Positions 23,645-33,346 of a DNA stretch of 41,601 nt are shown here, piece after piece; within the stretch, counting starts at the first letter, position 1; every line of letters starts with the position of its first letter. A model generated the notes under the pieces. The model was not told the origin of the DNA and ran no database searches. It saw nothing but the letters and a program-made list of their open reading frames with translations. The translations under genes were made by a program, and so were the position numbers. The stretch is from NCBI GenBank assembly GCA_964490005.1, contig CAZBBB010000019.1:1-41601 (forward strand), written 5' to 3'. Source of the stretch: CAZBBB01 sp964490005 (GTDB taxonomy: Bacteria > Planctomycetota > B15-G4).

Positions 23645-25225
23645 ATGTTCGCGGCAGCGACGCCTCGCCGCATCGCGCGTACCTCGCTCGGCCGTCTGAT
23701 GCTCGGGGCCGCCGTCGCGCTGCTGATCGGCTCGGCGCACACGGCAGGCCAGATCGCCGACCAGTTCATCGTGTACTCGGACGACCCGATCACCGGCGCG
23801 CCGTACATCCACCGCTACGCGCGCGACCTGAAGCTCATCGGCACGACGGACATGACGGGGTACACCGAGACGTTCTCGATCTCCAGCAATTCGACGGTCG
23901 TGGAGAATGGCGACTTCTGGATCGGCCTTGACGCCCTGAATTACCAACGACTCGTGAGGGTGTCCTCGGCCGGCCAAGTGGCAGCGTCCGTGCAGCTCGG
24001 TCACAATCCCTTGACGTCGCTCTCGTCCAGAGAGGGCGATGTCTACGCGCTGACGCGCATTCCTCTGCTCGTGAAGGGGCCGCTGTATTCGGTCTCGGAT
24101 GGCAATGCGATCGAGTGGAGCAATCTCGCCGGCCCATCGACGTACTGGACGCCGCCGCAGCAGCTCAGCATGACCTCCTCCGGAAATCTGTGGATCACGT
24201 CCACGTCCGCGAACATTCCGCCGTACGGCACGAACGTGCCGTGGTTCACGAAGATCGACCGCACCGACGGAGAGGTGCTGGCAGCCATGGTCGGCCCCAC
24301 GCCCGGTTGGCCCGGGCCCTCGTACATGTCGTTCGCGGTGGCGGGTACCGAGGGCGAGTTCTGGGTGAGTTTCGGAGACCACGGCGAGGGCGCGTTCGTG
24401 GTCGCCATTCGCGACGCGGGCATCGTGCAGCAGTTTCCCGTGCTGGGCGTCGGAGATGCCTCGATGCACCAGGTGCGCGCCGACGGCGTGGGCCGGCTCT
24501 GGTTGCGCAACAGCGAAGACCCGCCCAAGCAGTACGCCGACCTGCTCTACGGGTACGACACGGTGACGGGGCAACTGGTCGCGACGCACTTCATGGGCGG
24601 CTACGTCGAGGGCTTCGCGCTCGGCCCGACGGGCGAGGACCTTCTCGCGCTCACGGCGCAGCTCGTGCCGCCCTTCCCGCGACGGCTCGTGCGGCTCAAC
24701 CTCGTGACGGGCGTGCAGTCGTCGATCGCGATGGAAGCCCCCGGGCCCTCCAAGGACCTCAGAATCAACAACGGTGACTCGACCGGTTTCATCTTCGCCA
24801 ACGTCATCGACCAGCAGGGCGACAACGACGGCGACGGGGTGAGCAATCGCGCCGAGACGGCGGCCGGCAGCAATCCCTTCGACGCGCTCTCGCGGCCGGA
24901 GGGCCCGAAGATCTACATCGACTTCGCGCCGTCGAACAACGCGCTCATCCTGACCTTCAAGGACAAGGACGGACTGCTCGACCCGGTCGGAGGCCTCGAT
25001 GCGGGATCGATCTCGCTGACGCTGGGGCCGTACGGCAACGTGTTCAGCGCGCTGCTGCCCTTCCTGACCTGGATCGAGGTGAGCCCCGACCTGACGGAAG
25101 CGACAGTGCTGTTCGGCGCGCTGCCCCTGCCGTCGGACAAGCAGTGGGAGGTCGAGGCGAGCGTCGCGGACCTGAGCGGCGCCACCGGCTGGGACTGGCA
25201 GGTCACGCCGCCGGGCGAGTTGTGA
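23645..25225 (+). CDS. Exported propeller-like protein with thrombospondin type 3-like Ca2+ repeat
   Basis: Encodes 526 aa. The ATG at 23645 has GGTGGGG eight bases upstream; a GTG at 23639 overlapping the preceding stop is an alternative. The signal peptide holds LMLGAAVALLIGSAHTAG. The first ~390 residues show repeating beta segments such as WIGLDALNYQRLVRVSSAG, GNLWITSTSAN and GEFWVSFGDHGEG, typical of a six- or seven-bladed propeller (streptogramin-lyase-like appearance). Then comes DNDGDGVSNRAETAAGSNPF, a thrombospondin type 3-like calcium loop, and a C-terminal beta domain (VEASVADLSGATGWDWQV). No catalytic signature. Likely co-secreted with the FG-GAP protein encoded just upstream. Function unknown. 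Confidence 0.72.
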   Translation: MFAAATPRRIARTSLGRLMLGAAVALLIGSAHTAGQIADQFIVYSDDPITGAPYIHRYARDLKLIGTTDMTGYTETFSISSNSTVVENGDFWIGLDALNYQRLVRVSSAGQVAASVQLGHNPLTSLSSREGDVYALTRIPLLVKGPLYSVSDGNAIEWSNLAGPSTYWTPPQQLSMTSSGNLWITSTSANIPPYGTNVPWFTKIDRTDGEVLAAMVGPTPGWPGPSYMSFAVAGTEGEFWVSFGDHGEGAFVVAIRDAGIVQQFPVLGVGDASMHQVRADGVGRLWLRNSEDPPKQYADLLYGYDTVTGQLVATHFMGGYVEGFALGPTGEDLLALTAQLVPPFPRRLVRLNLVTGVQSSIAMEAPGPSKDLRINNGDSTGFIFANVIDQQGDNDGDGVSNRAETAAGSNPFDALSRPEGPKIYIDFAPSNNALILTFKDKDGLLDPVGGLDAGSISLTLGPYGNVFSALLPFLTWIEVSPDLTEATVLFGALPLPSDKQWEVEASVADLSGATGWDWQVTPPGEL

Positions 25226-25241
25226 GGAGCTTCCCCTCCTC
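25224..25241. terminator. Short hairpin between convergent genes
   Basis: GAGGAG (25224-25229) pairs with CTCCTC (25236-25241) over a 6-nt loop, immediately at the end of the propeller-like gene. The convergent ABC permease gene ends 18 nt further on. A weak terminator candidate. Confidence 0.3.
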
Positions 25242-25259
25242 TCGTCTCGGCGGCGTCTC

Positions 25260-26632
25260 TCAGCCGTCGAGGTAGCGCCTGCGGAACACGGCGATCGCCA
25301 CGACCAGCAGCGCGAGCCCGATCGCGAGCTGCACGCCGAGCGGGAGCAGCATCGCGGGGTCGGTCCAGTGCCGGCCGTACCAGAAGCTGCCCTGGAAGGC
25401 CGACATCGACCAGTAGGGCAGCGTGAACTGCGCCGCGAACTGCACGGCCTCGGGCAGCAGCATGAGCGGCACCCAGCAGCCGCCGACCGAGGCCATGACC
25501 AGGATGAGCATCGTCGAGAGGCCGTCGGCCTGCTTGTCGGTCTTCGCCCAGCTCGCGATGAGCAGCGCGAAGGCCGCGCTCGTGAAGCAGGTCAGCAGCG
25601 CCGCGACGGCCAGCGTGTCGAGGCGCGAGAGCACGTCGAGCCGGAACGCGATCGCGGCGAAGCCGAACAGCACGACCACGAGCAGGCCGCCCATGACCAG
25701 CGTGACGACGAACTTGGAGAGCAGCACGGCGCGGCGGTCGATGGGCGAGGCGAACAGCCGCCGCAACGCGCCCTTGTCGCGCTCCTCGATCATCGAGCGC
25801 GCGAAACCCATGAGCGAGAAGAGCAGCATCATCACGGTCATGCCCGAGACGGCGTGGCTGACCTGGTAGCTGATCTGCTTGTCGCGGCCTTCGGGCTCGA
25901 CGTCGAGGCGCTGCACGGGGAGCATGTCCATCATCACCTGACCGAAGTCGGGGCCCGGCTCGGGGGCCGGTGCGGCGGCGCTCGTGTCGGCGCCCGCGTC
26001 GACGGGCGGCACCGGCGCGTCGGGCGCGATCAGCCCCAGCGACTGCGCCTCCTCGAACAGCGTCTCGACCGCGCCGCGGAACATGTTCGTCGTCGCGTCG
26101 ATGCGCTCGGCGAAGGCCTCGGGCAGGCCGAGGCGCACGAGCGCGCGGCGCGTCATGCGCCAGCCGGCGTCCTGCCCCTCGGCCGCCAGCAGCGCCTGCA
26201 TCAGGCCGATGCCGACGAGCTGCCGCTCGAGCGCGCGGCCCGGGTCCTGCAGCAAGGTGAGATCGGCGCCCGCGCCGTAGCCCTTCGGGATGAGCAGCGC
26301 GAGCGGCTCCTCGCCGTCGCGCACGCGGGCGGTGAGGTCCTCGGCCGTCCAGGGCGTCTCGGCGCTCGCCTCGCGCACGCGCAGCGCGTCGCTCGCGCGC
26401 AGCGCCGCCAGCAGCGCGCGGCTCGCGCCGCTGTCGTCGAGGTCGAGCACGGCGATCTCGACCTTGGGCATCGCGCCGTCGCCGCCGCCGACGTTGCCCA
26501 TGACGAAGCCGAAGACCGCCACGAGCAGCAGCGGCAGCGCGAATCCGAGCAGCACGCCGACGGGGTCACGGAAGGAAATCGCCAGGTCCTTGCGGGCCAG
26601 CGTCCAGGTCGTGGCGAGCAGGCCGCGCGGCT

Positions 26633-26636
<4 letters not shown>
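25260..26636 (-). CDS. ABC-2 type transporter permease
   Basis: Encodes 458 aa starting MKPRGLLATTWTLARKDLAISFRDPVG. One N-terminal TM (about 28-46), a large extracytoplasmic region (about 50-240) with an Ala/Pro-rich linker (DTSAAAPAPEPGP), and five C-terminal TM helices (GMTVMMLLFSLMG, LSKFVVTLVMGGLLVVVLFG and others). The cytoplasmic IEERDKGALRRLFASPIDRR segment is the conserved coupling region of ABC-2 permeases with this topology. It pairs with the ATPase encoded upstream, whose stop overlaps this ATG (ATGA). Exporters of this class move drugs, lipids or polysaccharides outward; the substrate cannot be read from sequence. Confidence 0.9.
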
Positions 26637-27388
<752 letters not shown>

Positions 27389-27428
27389 GTCGTGAGGCGC
27401 GGCGATCCTTCGCGGGACGGCGGGCGCC

Positions 27429-28475
27429 TCAGGGCGTCCCGGCACCGGCCGGCGCGCCACGATACAGGGGGCAGGTGGTGCAGGGAATGTCGGCGCGCGG
27501 CGGGGCGCGGCCGACGAGCATGCGCCGGGCGTAGCGGTAGCGCTCGCTCCGCAGCAGCGGGCCGAGGCCCGCCTCGAAGGCATTGCCGAAGTCGGCGATG
27601 TCGTTGAAGCAGCAGCCGAGCAGCTTGCCGTCCCAGTTCACCTGCGGGGCGTCCCACATCTGCGCGCACCAGCCGAAGGTGTCGGCCACGCCCGACAGCG
27701 CCTGCGCCATGCTCGGCGGCGAGGGCAGGCCCGTCTGCCGCGCCACGGCGTCCGGGTCGCGCACCGGCGAGGTCTCGGGCTCGAGATTCACGATCGGATG
27801 GAAGTCCATGCCGCGCTCGGCCGCCATGGCCTGCGCGGCCGCCAGCTCGTGCTCGTTGTGCCCGAACACGATGAACTGCCAGGTGAGCCGCGGCAGCTCG
27901 GTGCCCTGCGCGCGCTTGTGGCGGTTGATCGTGTCGACGTGGGCGAGCACGCGGGCCAGATCGCCGTGCACGCGGTAGCGGGCGTAGGTCGGCTGGCTCG
28001 CGCCGTCGATCGAGACCGAGAGGTGGCGCACGCGATGGCGCACGACCGCCTCGAGCGCCTCCTCGCTCGCGGTGTTCAGATTCACGCCGTTGCTCGCGTG
28101 GACGGCGATGCCGCGCTCGTGCGCGATCCTCAGGATCTCGGGCAGCTCGCGATTGAGGAAGATCTCGCCCCAGCTCGAGATCTCGAGCGCGCGCACGCGG
28201 CCCGTGCGCCGCAGGAAACGCTCGAAGTCGGCCGCGCGCAGCGAACCCTTGCCGATGACGCGGTCGTGGTGCCGGCGCCAGTCGTCCTTGGCGTGCGCCG
28301 TGCTGCACGAGGGGCAGCCGAGCTGGCAGGCCGCGCAGGCGTCGAGGCGCAGCCGCCGCCCGAGCAGCGCGTTCTCGACGGCCACGAGAGCCGCGTACGC
28401 CGCGGGCCAGCGCAGCCGCTGCAGCAGCAGCGCCCGCAGGGCGCCCTTGGCGCGCGTGGCGAGTGACGGGGCCAT
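27429..28475 (-). CDS. Radical SAM protein with SPASM-like C-terminus
   Basis: Encodes 348 aa. The [4Fe-4S]/SAM motif is CQLGCPSC (C50, C54, C57; C-x3-C-x2-C). Typical radical SAM barrel landmarks follow: EISSWGEIFLN, VHASNGVNLN and LSVSIDGASQPTYARYRVHG. The C-terminal part holds further cysteines (FGWCAQMW, GCCFND, CTTCPLY) as in SPASM/twitch domains that bind an auxiliary cluster. Relatives modify peptides or sugars, but the substrate is not evident. A GGAGG lies 12 nt before the ATG. It precedes an ABC-2 exporter pair by 40 nt, an arrangement seen where a modified product is exported, although no precursor peptide gene was found. Divergent from the M23-like gene. Confidence 0.88.
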   Translation of the reverse strand: MAPSLATRAKGALRALLLQRLRWPAAYAALVAVENALLGRRLRLDACAACQLGCPSCSTAHAKDDWRRHHDRVIGKGSLRAADFERFLRRTGRVRALEISSWGEIFLNRELPEILRIAHERGIAVHASNGVNLNTASEEALEAVVRHRVRHLSVSIDGASQPTYARYRVHGDLARVLAHVDTINRHKRAQGTELPRLTWQFIVFGHNEHELAAAQAMAAERGMDFHPIVNLEPETSPVRDPDAVARQTGLPSPPSMAQALSGVADTFGWCAQMWDAPQVNWDGKLLGCCFNDIADFGNAFEAGLGPLLRSERYRYARRMLVGRAPPRADIPCTTCPLYRGAPAGAGTP

Positions 28476-28551
28476 CGAATCGCCGTCCTCCTGCGCGCCG
28501 GGCGTGGCGCGTCGCGATCGCGACGCCGCGACAGGCGCGCGGCGCGCATGG

Positions 28552-28557
28552 TATCAA
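28552..28557 (+). promoter_or_regulatory. Putative -10 element TATCAA for the M23-like gene
   Basis: TATCAA, preceded by TGG (TGGTATCAAC), lies 20 nt before the ATG at 28578. Unlike the kinase genes, this gene has a ribosome site (GGGAGG, 28564-28569) in between. Confidence 0.4.
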
Positions 28558-28577
28558 CGGCGCGGGAGGCTTCCCCG

Positions 28578-29636
28578 ATGAGCTCGAGTTGCGCGATGTC
28601 GTGCTGCTGTCGTGTCGTCTTCGCGCTCGTGTCGACGCTGCTCGTCGGCTGCGAGTCGCCGGCCGCGGGCGCCGGACCGGCCGTCGACGCGACCGCGAGG
28701 CCCGCCGCGCCCGGGGACGCAGCCGCCCTGCAACTGGGCCGCACGTATCACCAGTGGCTGCTTGACGGCGAGGCCGAGCTGCTGCGCGCGCGGTTCTCAC
28801 CCGAGATGCTCGCGGCGATCCCCGACGTGGCGGCGATGGTCGCGGACTTCAACGCGCGCATCGGGCCCGAGGGCGAGCTGCTCGGCGAGGACCTCGTGCC
28901 CTTCCTGAAGTACCGCGTCTACGCGCGCCGCGCGCGGTACCCGCGCGTCGATCGCGAGCTGCAGGTCACGTGGACGCTGCAACCCGGCGCGCTGGTCGCG
29001 GGCCTGCACTACGCGCCGCCGTCCCTGCCGGCGGACAGCGCGTACGAGGGCCGGCCGACGCGCGCCGACCTGCGCCTGCCCTTCGACGGCGAATGGTACG
29101 TGTTCTGGGGCGGGCGCGACCACGCGCGCAACTACCACGTCGTCGCGCGCGACCAGCGCTACGCCTACGACCTGGTCGCCGTCGTCGACGAGCGCACGCA
29201 CGTCGGCGACGGCACGCGCAACGAGGACTACCACTGCTGGGAGCGGCCGATCCTCGCCCCGGCCGCGGGCACCGTCGTGCACGCGGTCGACGGCGTGCAC
29301 GACAACGTGCCCGGCCGGATGAACCCGGGCCAACCCTTCGGCAACACGGTCACGCTCGACTTCGGCGGCGGCGAGTTCGGCGTCTTCTGCCATTTCCGAA
29401 TGGGCAGCGTGGCGGTCGCCGTCGGCGACAGCGTGCAGCGGGGCCAGCGGCTCGGCCTGTGCGGCAGCTCCGGCAACAGCAGCGAGCCGCACCTGCACTT
29501 CCACCTGCAGGACGGCGCGGCGCCCTTCGTCTCCGCCGGCCTGCCCGCGCAGTTCCTCGGCTACCGCGCCGACGGCGTGTGCGTTTCGCGCGGCGAGCCG
29601 ACGCGCGGGCAGACGATCGAGCACGTTGACGGGTAG
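28578..29636 (+). CDS. M23-family-like (lysostaphin/LytM-type) peptidase lipoprotein
   Basis: Encodes 352 aa. The start at 28578 follows GGGAGG by eight bases; an earlier in-frame ATG has no ribosome site. MSSSCAMSCCCRVVFALVSTLLVGC is a cysteine-rich lipoprotein signal with lipobox LVGC. Residues about 40-170 form an unrecognised helical/beta region. The C-terminal M23-type domain shows NYHVVARDQRYAYDLV (first zinc His and Asp region), ILAPAAGTVV, VFCHFRMGSVAVAVGDSVQRGQRLG and SSGNSSEPHLHFHLQ with the H-x-H pair. Such enzymes cut peptidoglycan cross-links, or act as degenerate activators of amidases. The first metal-site motif is unusual in form, so activity should not be assumed. Likely outer-membrane anchored, facing the periplasm. 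Confidence 0.85.
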   Translation: MSSSCAMSCCCRVVFALVSTLLVGCESPAAGAGPAVDATARPAAPGDAAALQLGRTYHQWLLDGEAELLRARFSPEMLAAIPDVAAMVADFNARIGPEGELLGEDLVPFLKYRVYARRARYPRVDRELQVTWTLQPGALVAGLHYAPPSLPADSAYEGRPTRADLRLPFDGEWYVFWGGRDHARNYHVVARDQRYAYDLVAVVDERTHVGDGTRNEDYHCWERPILAPAAGTVVHAVDGVHDNVPGRMNPGQPFGNTVTLDFGGGEFGVFCHFRMGSVAVAVGDSVQRGQRLGLCGSSGNSSEPHLHFHLQDGAAPFVSAGLPAQFLGYRADGVCVSRGEPTRGQTIEHVDG

Positions 29637-29705
29637 CGGCGGGGCCCGGGGGCCATCCTTCTGAATCATCCAGGCCACGGCGCTCGCCGATCGCTCGCGC
29701 GCTGA

Positions 29706-29711
29706 TATCGT
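29706..29711 (+). promoter_or_regulatory. Putative -10 element TATCGT for the polytopic kinase gene
   Basis: TATCGT ends 9 nt before the kinase ATG, and no Shine-Dalgarno sequence lies between. A start of transcription at or just before the ATG is expected. The identical hexamer sits 7 nt before the second kinase gene. Confidence 0.5.
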
Positions 29712-29720
29712 TCTGCCCCG

Positions 29721-32210
29721 ATGGTCCGCGAGCCCACCACGGCCTCCAACTCGTCCTTCGAGGGCGACTTCGCGCCGGGTCAGGTGCTCATCGGCCGCTA
29801 TCGCGTCATCGCGCTCGTCGGCCAAGGGGGGATGGGGCAGGTCTACCTCGCGGACGACCTCGTGCTCGGCCAGTCCGTCGCGCTGAAGTTCCTGCCGCCG
29901 CACCTGGCCGACCGCGAGGGCGGGCTCGACCGTTTCCGCGCCGAGGTGCGGCTCGCCCGCGAGGTCACGCACCCGAACGTCGCGCGCGTGCACGACATCG
30001 GAGAGGTCGGGGGGCGCCACTTCCTGTCGATGGAGTTCGTCGACGGCGAAGACCTGGCGAGCCTGGTGCGGCGCATCGGCCGCGTGCCGCGCGAGAAGGC
30101 CGCGGAGATCAGCCAGCAGGTCTGCGCCGGGCTGGCCGAGGCGCACCGTCGGGGGGTGCTGCACCGCGACCTCAAGCCCGCCAACGTCATGCTCGACGGC
30201 GAGGGCCGCGTGAAGCTCACCGACTTCGGACTCGCGGTAACCACCGACGAGGCGCATGCCTTCGCCGGCACGCCGCAGTACATGGCGCCCGAGCAGCTTT
30301 CCGGCCTGCCCGCCGACGAACGTTCGGAGGTGTACGCGCTCGGCCTGCTGCTCTACGAGCTGTACACCGGGCGTCGCGCGCTGAGCGGCCGCACCGTCGA
30401 CGAGCTGCGCCGTGAGCACGAGGAGGGGCCGCCGAACCCGCCCTCGAGCGTCCTCGGCGAGATCGAACCGCTCGTCGACGCGACGCTCACGCGCTGCCTC
30501 GCCCGCGACCCCGCGCAGCGCCCGGCGAACGTGCTCGAGGTCGCGCGCGCCCTGCCGGGAGGCGATCCGCTGGCCGCGGCGCTCGCGCGGGGCCAGACGC
30601 CCGCGCCGGAGCTGGTCGCGGCGGCGCAGGCGAAGGGCGCGCTCTCGCCGCGCACGGCGCTGCTGCTCTCGCTCGGGAGCGTCGCCCTGTTCCTCGGCTT
30701 CGCCGTCCTGCGCACCTGGACGCTCGACGCGGACGGCATCAGCTACGGCAAGGCGCCGGCCGTGCTCGACGAACGCACGCGCGAGATCTACGCCGAGCTG
30801 GCCGGCGAGTCGGCGCCGGAGTTCGAAATCCACTGGTACGGGGCCGACGCGACCCGACTGGCCTCTCCGGCCAAAGCGGCCGAGGGCGAGCGGCCGCTCG
30901 ACGTCGGCGTGGTCCTGCGGCACACGCGCCTGGCTCCCGCGTCCTTCGCGCCGAAGTCGGGCTACGTCAGCGTGAGCGATCCGGCGCCGACGTCCGGATC
31001 GGCGCACGTCGTGCTCGACGCGAGCGGGCGGCTGGTGTCGTGGACGCGCTGGCCGGCGCAGACCGATGTGCCCGCGGCCGGCGCGGAGCCCGACTGGGCG
31101 CGGCACTTCGCGCTCGCCGGCATCGACGCCGCGAGCGCCGTCCCCATCAACGCGGACTTCGTGCCGCGCGCGTTCGCCTCGGAGCGACGCGCGTGGGAAG
31201 TCGGCGGCGGCTCCTTGCGCATACACGCGGCCTCGCTGAACGGCCGCACGGTCCAGTTCGAGCTGCTCGAGGGCGACCGCTCTCCGGGATGGGTCCCGGA
31301 AGCCCCGCCCAGCGCCGCCTTCGCCTGGGTCATCCACGTGCTCGAGGCCGTCGCCGCCTGGGTGGCGTGGCAGAACGTGCGCAGGAAGCGCGCGTACCTG
31401 TCGGGCGCGCTCGTCGTCGGCGCCTTCACGCTCGTCACGCACCTCGTGCTCGCGCTCGACGTCACCGTCCCCAAGGACGCCGTCGGCTTCGGCGTGGCGT
31501 GGTTCCCCGTCTCGGCCATGTCGTTCAGCACGGCCATCCGCGTGTTCCTGTTCTTCCTCGCGCTCGAGCCCTTCGCCCGAAGGCACTGGCCGGGCGCGCT
31601 GGTCGCCTGGACCCGCCTGCTCGAGCGCCGTTTCGGGGACCCGGCCGTCGGGCGCGAGATCCTCGTGGGGGCCTCCGCGGGCGTCGCCATCATCACCGCC
31701 TTCGCACTCGGGGCGGTGGCCCTCGGCCTCGCGCTGCCCGATCAGCGGGCCCGCGGAATGTTTCTCTCGACCGCCGGGCTCGACAACCCGCTCGCGGGAC
31801 TGTGCCAGCTGCTCCACGCGTGGGGGGACACGGTCATGTTCACGGGCATCGCGCTCGCGCTGCTCGTCGCGTTCCGCAGCTTCGTGCGGCGCGCCTGGGC
31901 GGGGAACGCGCTGTGGTTCGGCGTGCTGCTCGTGGTGACGAACCTCGACCAGGCTCCGGAGTTCATGGCGATCACCAGCACGGCCGTCCTGCTGGCGACC
32001 TTCCTCACGCTGCTGACGCGGCTCGGCTTCCTCTCCGTGGTGGCGTTCGCCGCCATGATGGCCATGCTCAGCTCGCAGCCCTTGACGCTGCGGCCGCGCG
32101 ACTGGTACTTCGGCAACAGCGTGCTGATCCTGCTCCTGTTCGCGGCCATCGTCGTCTGGGCCCATCGCTCGGCGGTCGGCGCGCGCACGGCCGCGCCGGC
32201 GCGCGGTTGA
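29721..32210 (+). CDS. Membrane Ser/Thr protein kinase with polytopic C-terminal half
   Basis: Encodes 829 aa. The Hanks-type kinase domain (about 27-290) is complete: GQGGMGQVY P-loop, Lys56 in VALKF, HRDLKPAN with catalytic Asp150, DFG at 168-170 and the APE motif as MAPEQ at 189-192. A first TM follows (about 310-330), then an extracytoplasmic region of about 200 residues starting TWTLDADGISYG, then a cluster of about seven to eight TM helices (about 535-815) with segments such as GALVVGAFTLVTHLVLALDV and AGVAIITAFALGAVALGLAL. Most bacterial kinases carry one TM and a sensor domain; a polytopic tail is unusual and suggests sensing at or within the membrane. The mRNA is likely leaderless. 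Signal and targets unknown. Confidence 0.9.
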   Translation: MVREPTTASNSSFEGDFAPGQVLIGRYRVIALVGQGGMGQVYLADDLVLGQSVALKFLPPHLADREGGLDRFRAEVRLAREVTHPNVARVHDIGEVGGRHFLSMEFVDGEDLASLVRRIGRVPREKAAEISQQVCAGLAEAHRRGVLHRDLKPANVMLDGEGRVKLTDFGLAVTTDEAHAFAGTPQYMAPEQLSGLPADERSEVYALGLLLYELYTGRRALSGRTVDELRREHEEGPPNPPSSVLGEIEPLVDATLTRCLARDPAQRPANVLEVARALPGGDPLAAALARGQTPAPELVAAAQAKGALSPRTALLLSLGSVALFLGFAVLRTWTLDADGISYGKAPAVLDERTREIYAELAGESAPEFEIHWYGADATRLASPAKAAEGERPLDVGVVLRHTRLAPASFAPKSGYVSVSDPAPTSGSAHVVLDASGRLVSWTRWPAQTDVPAAGAEPDWARHFALAGIDAASAVPINADFVPRAFASERRAWEVGGGSLRIHAASLNGRTVQFELLEGDRSPGWVPEAPPSAAFAWVIHVLEAVAAWVAWQNVRRKRAYLSGALVVGAFTLVTHLVLALDVTVPKDAVGFGVAWFPVSAMSFSTAIRVFLFFLALEPFARRHWPGALVAWTRLLERRFGDPAVGREILVGASAGVAIITAFALGAVALGLALPDQRARGMFLSTAGLDNPLAGLCQLLHAWGDTVMFTGIALALLVAFRSFVRRAWAGNALWFGVLLVVTNLDQAPEFMAITSTAVLLATFLTLLTRLGFLSVVAFAAMMAMLSSQPLTLRPRDWYFGNSVLILLLFAAIVVWAHRSAVGARTAAPARG

Positions 32211-32222
32211 CGCACCGCGGGC

Positions 32223-33233
32223 TCAGAACAACTCGCCCGGCCGCTTGAAGGTGCCGCGCGCGACGGGGCGCTCTTCGGCGGGCGCGCGCAGGCCGAGGCG
32301 GCGCACGGTCGTGTCGAAGAGCGCTTCGATGGCGGCCCAGCGCGGTCCGGCGCCGACCTGACGCTTGCCGAAGCGCGCCTCGCCGGGGCGGCCCTCGCGC
32401 AGCTCGTCGAGCGCGTGCTCGACGCGCGCGGCGCGCAGCGGGAGGGTGGCGGCGAGGCGCTCGCGGAAGACGGCGCCGACGGAGGGCGGCAGGCGCAGCA
32501 GGCCGCGCCCGGCGGCGCTCGCGCCGGCCTCCCTCGCGCGCGTCAGGATCGTGACGAGCTGCTCCTCGGCGAGGCCCGGGATGATCGGCGCGACGAGCAC
32601 GCCCGTCGGCACGCCGGCGGCCGACAGGGCGGCGATCGTCGCGAAGCGCACCGTGGCGGGGGGCGCGCCCGGCTCGAGCGCGCGGCACAGCGCGTCGTCC
32701 GCGAAGGGGATGCTCACCCACACGCGCGCGCCGGCCGCCTCGTGCAGCTCGGCCAGCAGCTGCGCGTCGCGGCGCACGAGCGCGGACTTGGTCACGAGAC
32801 CGGCGGGGTTCCTGTAGTCGAGGCAGACCGCGAGACAGCGGCGCGTGAGTTCGTAACCGGCCTCGAGCGGCTGGTAGCAGTCGGTCACCCCGCTGAAGGC
32901 CAGCAGTTCGCCCGTCCAGTCGGGCCGCTCGAAGCGCGCGGCCAGCAACTCGGGCGCGTTGACCTTGGCCACGATGTGGCGGTCGAAGTCGGTGCCCGCG
33001 CCCCAGCCCAGGTATTCGTGCGTCGGCCGCGCGTAGCAGTAGGCGCAGGCGTGGCTGCAGCCGCGGTAAGGGTTGACGCTGTACCGGAACGGGATGTCCG
33101 GGCTGTCGTTCTCGGCCACGATCGTGCGGGCCGTCTCCTCGTGCACGCGCGGCGCATCGACGGGCGGCTCGCCGAGCCACTCGACCGAGGTCGAGGCCCA
33201 CGGATCGGGCGGATTGCTCACGGGGCGCAGCAC
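32223..33233 (-). CDS. PA0069-family radical SAM protein
   Basis: Encodes 336 aa from GTG at 33233; a second GTG at 33221 (VSNPPDPW) is equally possible. The cluster-binding motif is CSHACAYCYARP (C59, C63, C66) preceded by SVNPYRGC, and FSGVTDCYQPLE, which together mark the PA0069/Rv2578c group related to spore photoproduct lyase-like proteins. The role of this group is not established; it is cytosolic. The gene is convergent with the kinase gene (12 nt between stops) and divergent from the zinc-ribbon gene. TATCCT lies 10 nt before the GTG. Confidence 0.9.
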   Translation of the reverse strand: MLRPVSNPPDPWASTSVEWLGEPPVDAPRVHEETARTIVAENDSPDIPFRYSVNPYRGCSHACAYCYARPTHEYLGWGAGTDFDRHIVAKVNAPELLAARFERPDWTGELLAFSGVTDCYQPLEAGYELTRRCLAVCLDYRNPAGLVTKSALVRRDAQLLAELHEAAGARVWVSIPFADDALCRALEPGAPPATVRFATIAALSAAGVPTGVLVAPIIPGLAEEQLVTILTRAREAGASAAGRGLLRLPPSVGAVFRERLAATLPLRAARVEHALDELREGRPGEARFGKRQVGAGPRWAAIEALFDTTVRRLGLRAPAEERPVARGTFKRPGELF

Positions 33234-33243
33234 GGCGCGCCCG

Positions 33244-33249
33244 AGGATA
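33244..33249 (-). promoter_or_regulatory. Putative -10 element TATCCT for the PA0069-type gene
   Basis: TATCCT on the minus strand ends 10 nt before the GTG at 33233, again compatible with a leaderless or very short leader transcript. Confidence 0.4.
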
Positions 33250-33285
33250 GCGCGCCGGAGCGCTCGTTCCGGCGGGGCCGGGCGT

Positions 33286-33291
33286 TAGGAT
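33286..33291 (+). promoter_or_regulatory. Putative -10 element TAGGAT for the zinc-ribbon gene
   Basis: TAGGAT (in GTTAGGATCC) lies 55 nt before the ATG at 33347, inside the divergent 113-bp gap shared with the PA0069-type gene. GGAGGG occurs near 33331-33336 as a ribosome site. Confidence 0.45.
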
Positions 33292-33346
33292 CCGCGCCGG
33301 ATCCCCCGACGTCCCGGCCCCCGGCGGCCGGTGGAGGGCAGGGCCG

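Noticed and set aside
28797..32165. 1122-codon minus-strand frame opposite the M23-like and kinase genes
   Set aside because: Composition is Arg/Ala/Glu-biased with no motif, and it is antisense to two well-supported genes.
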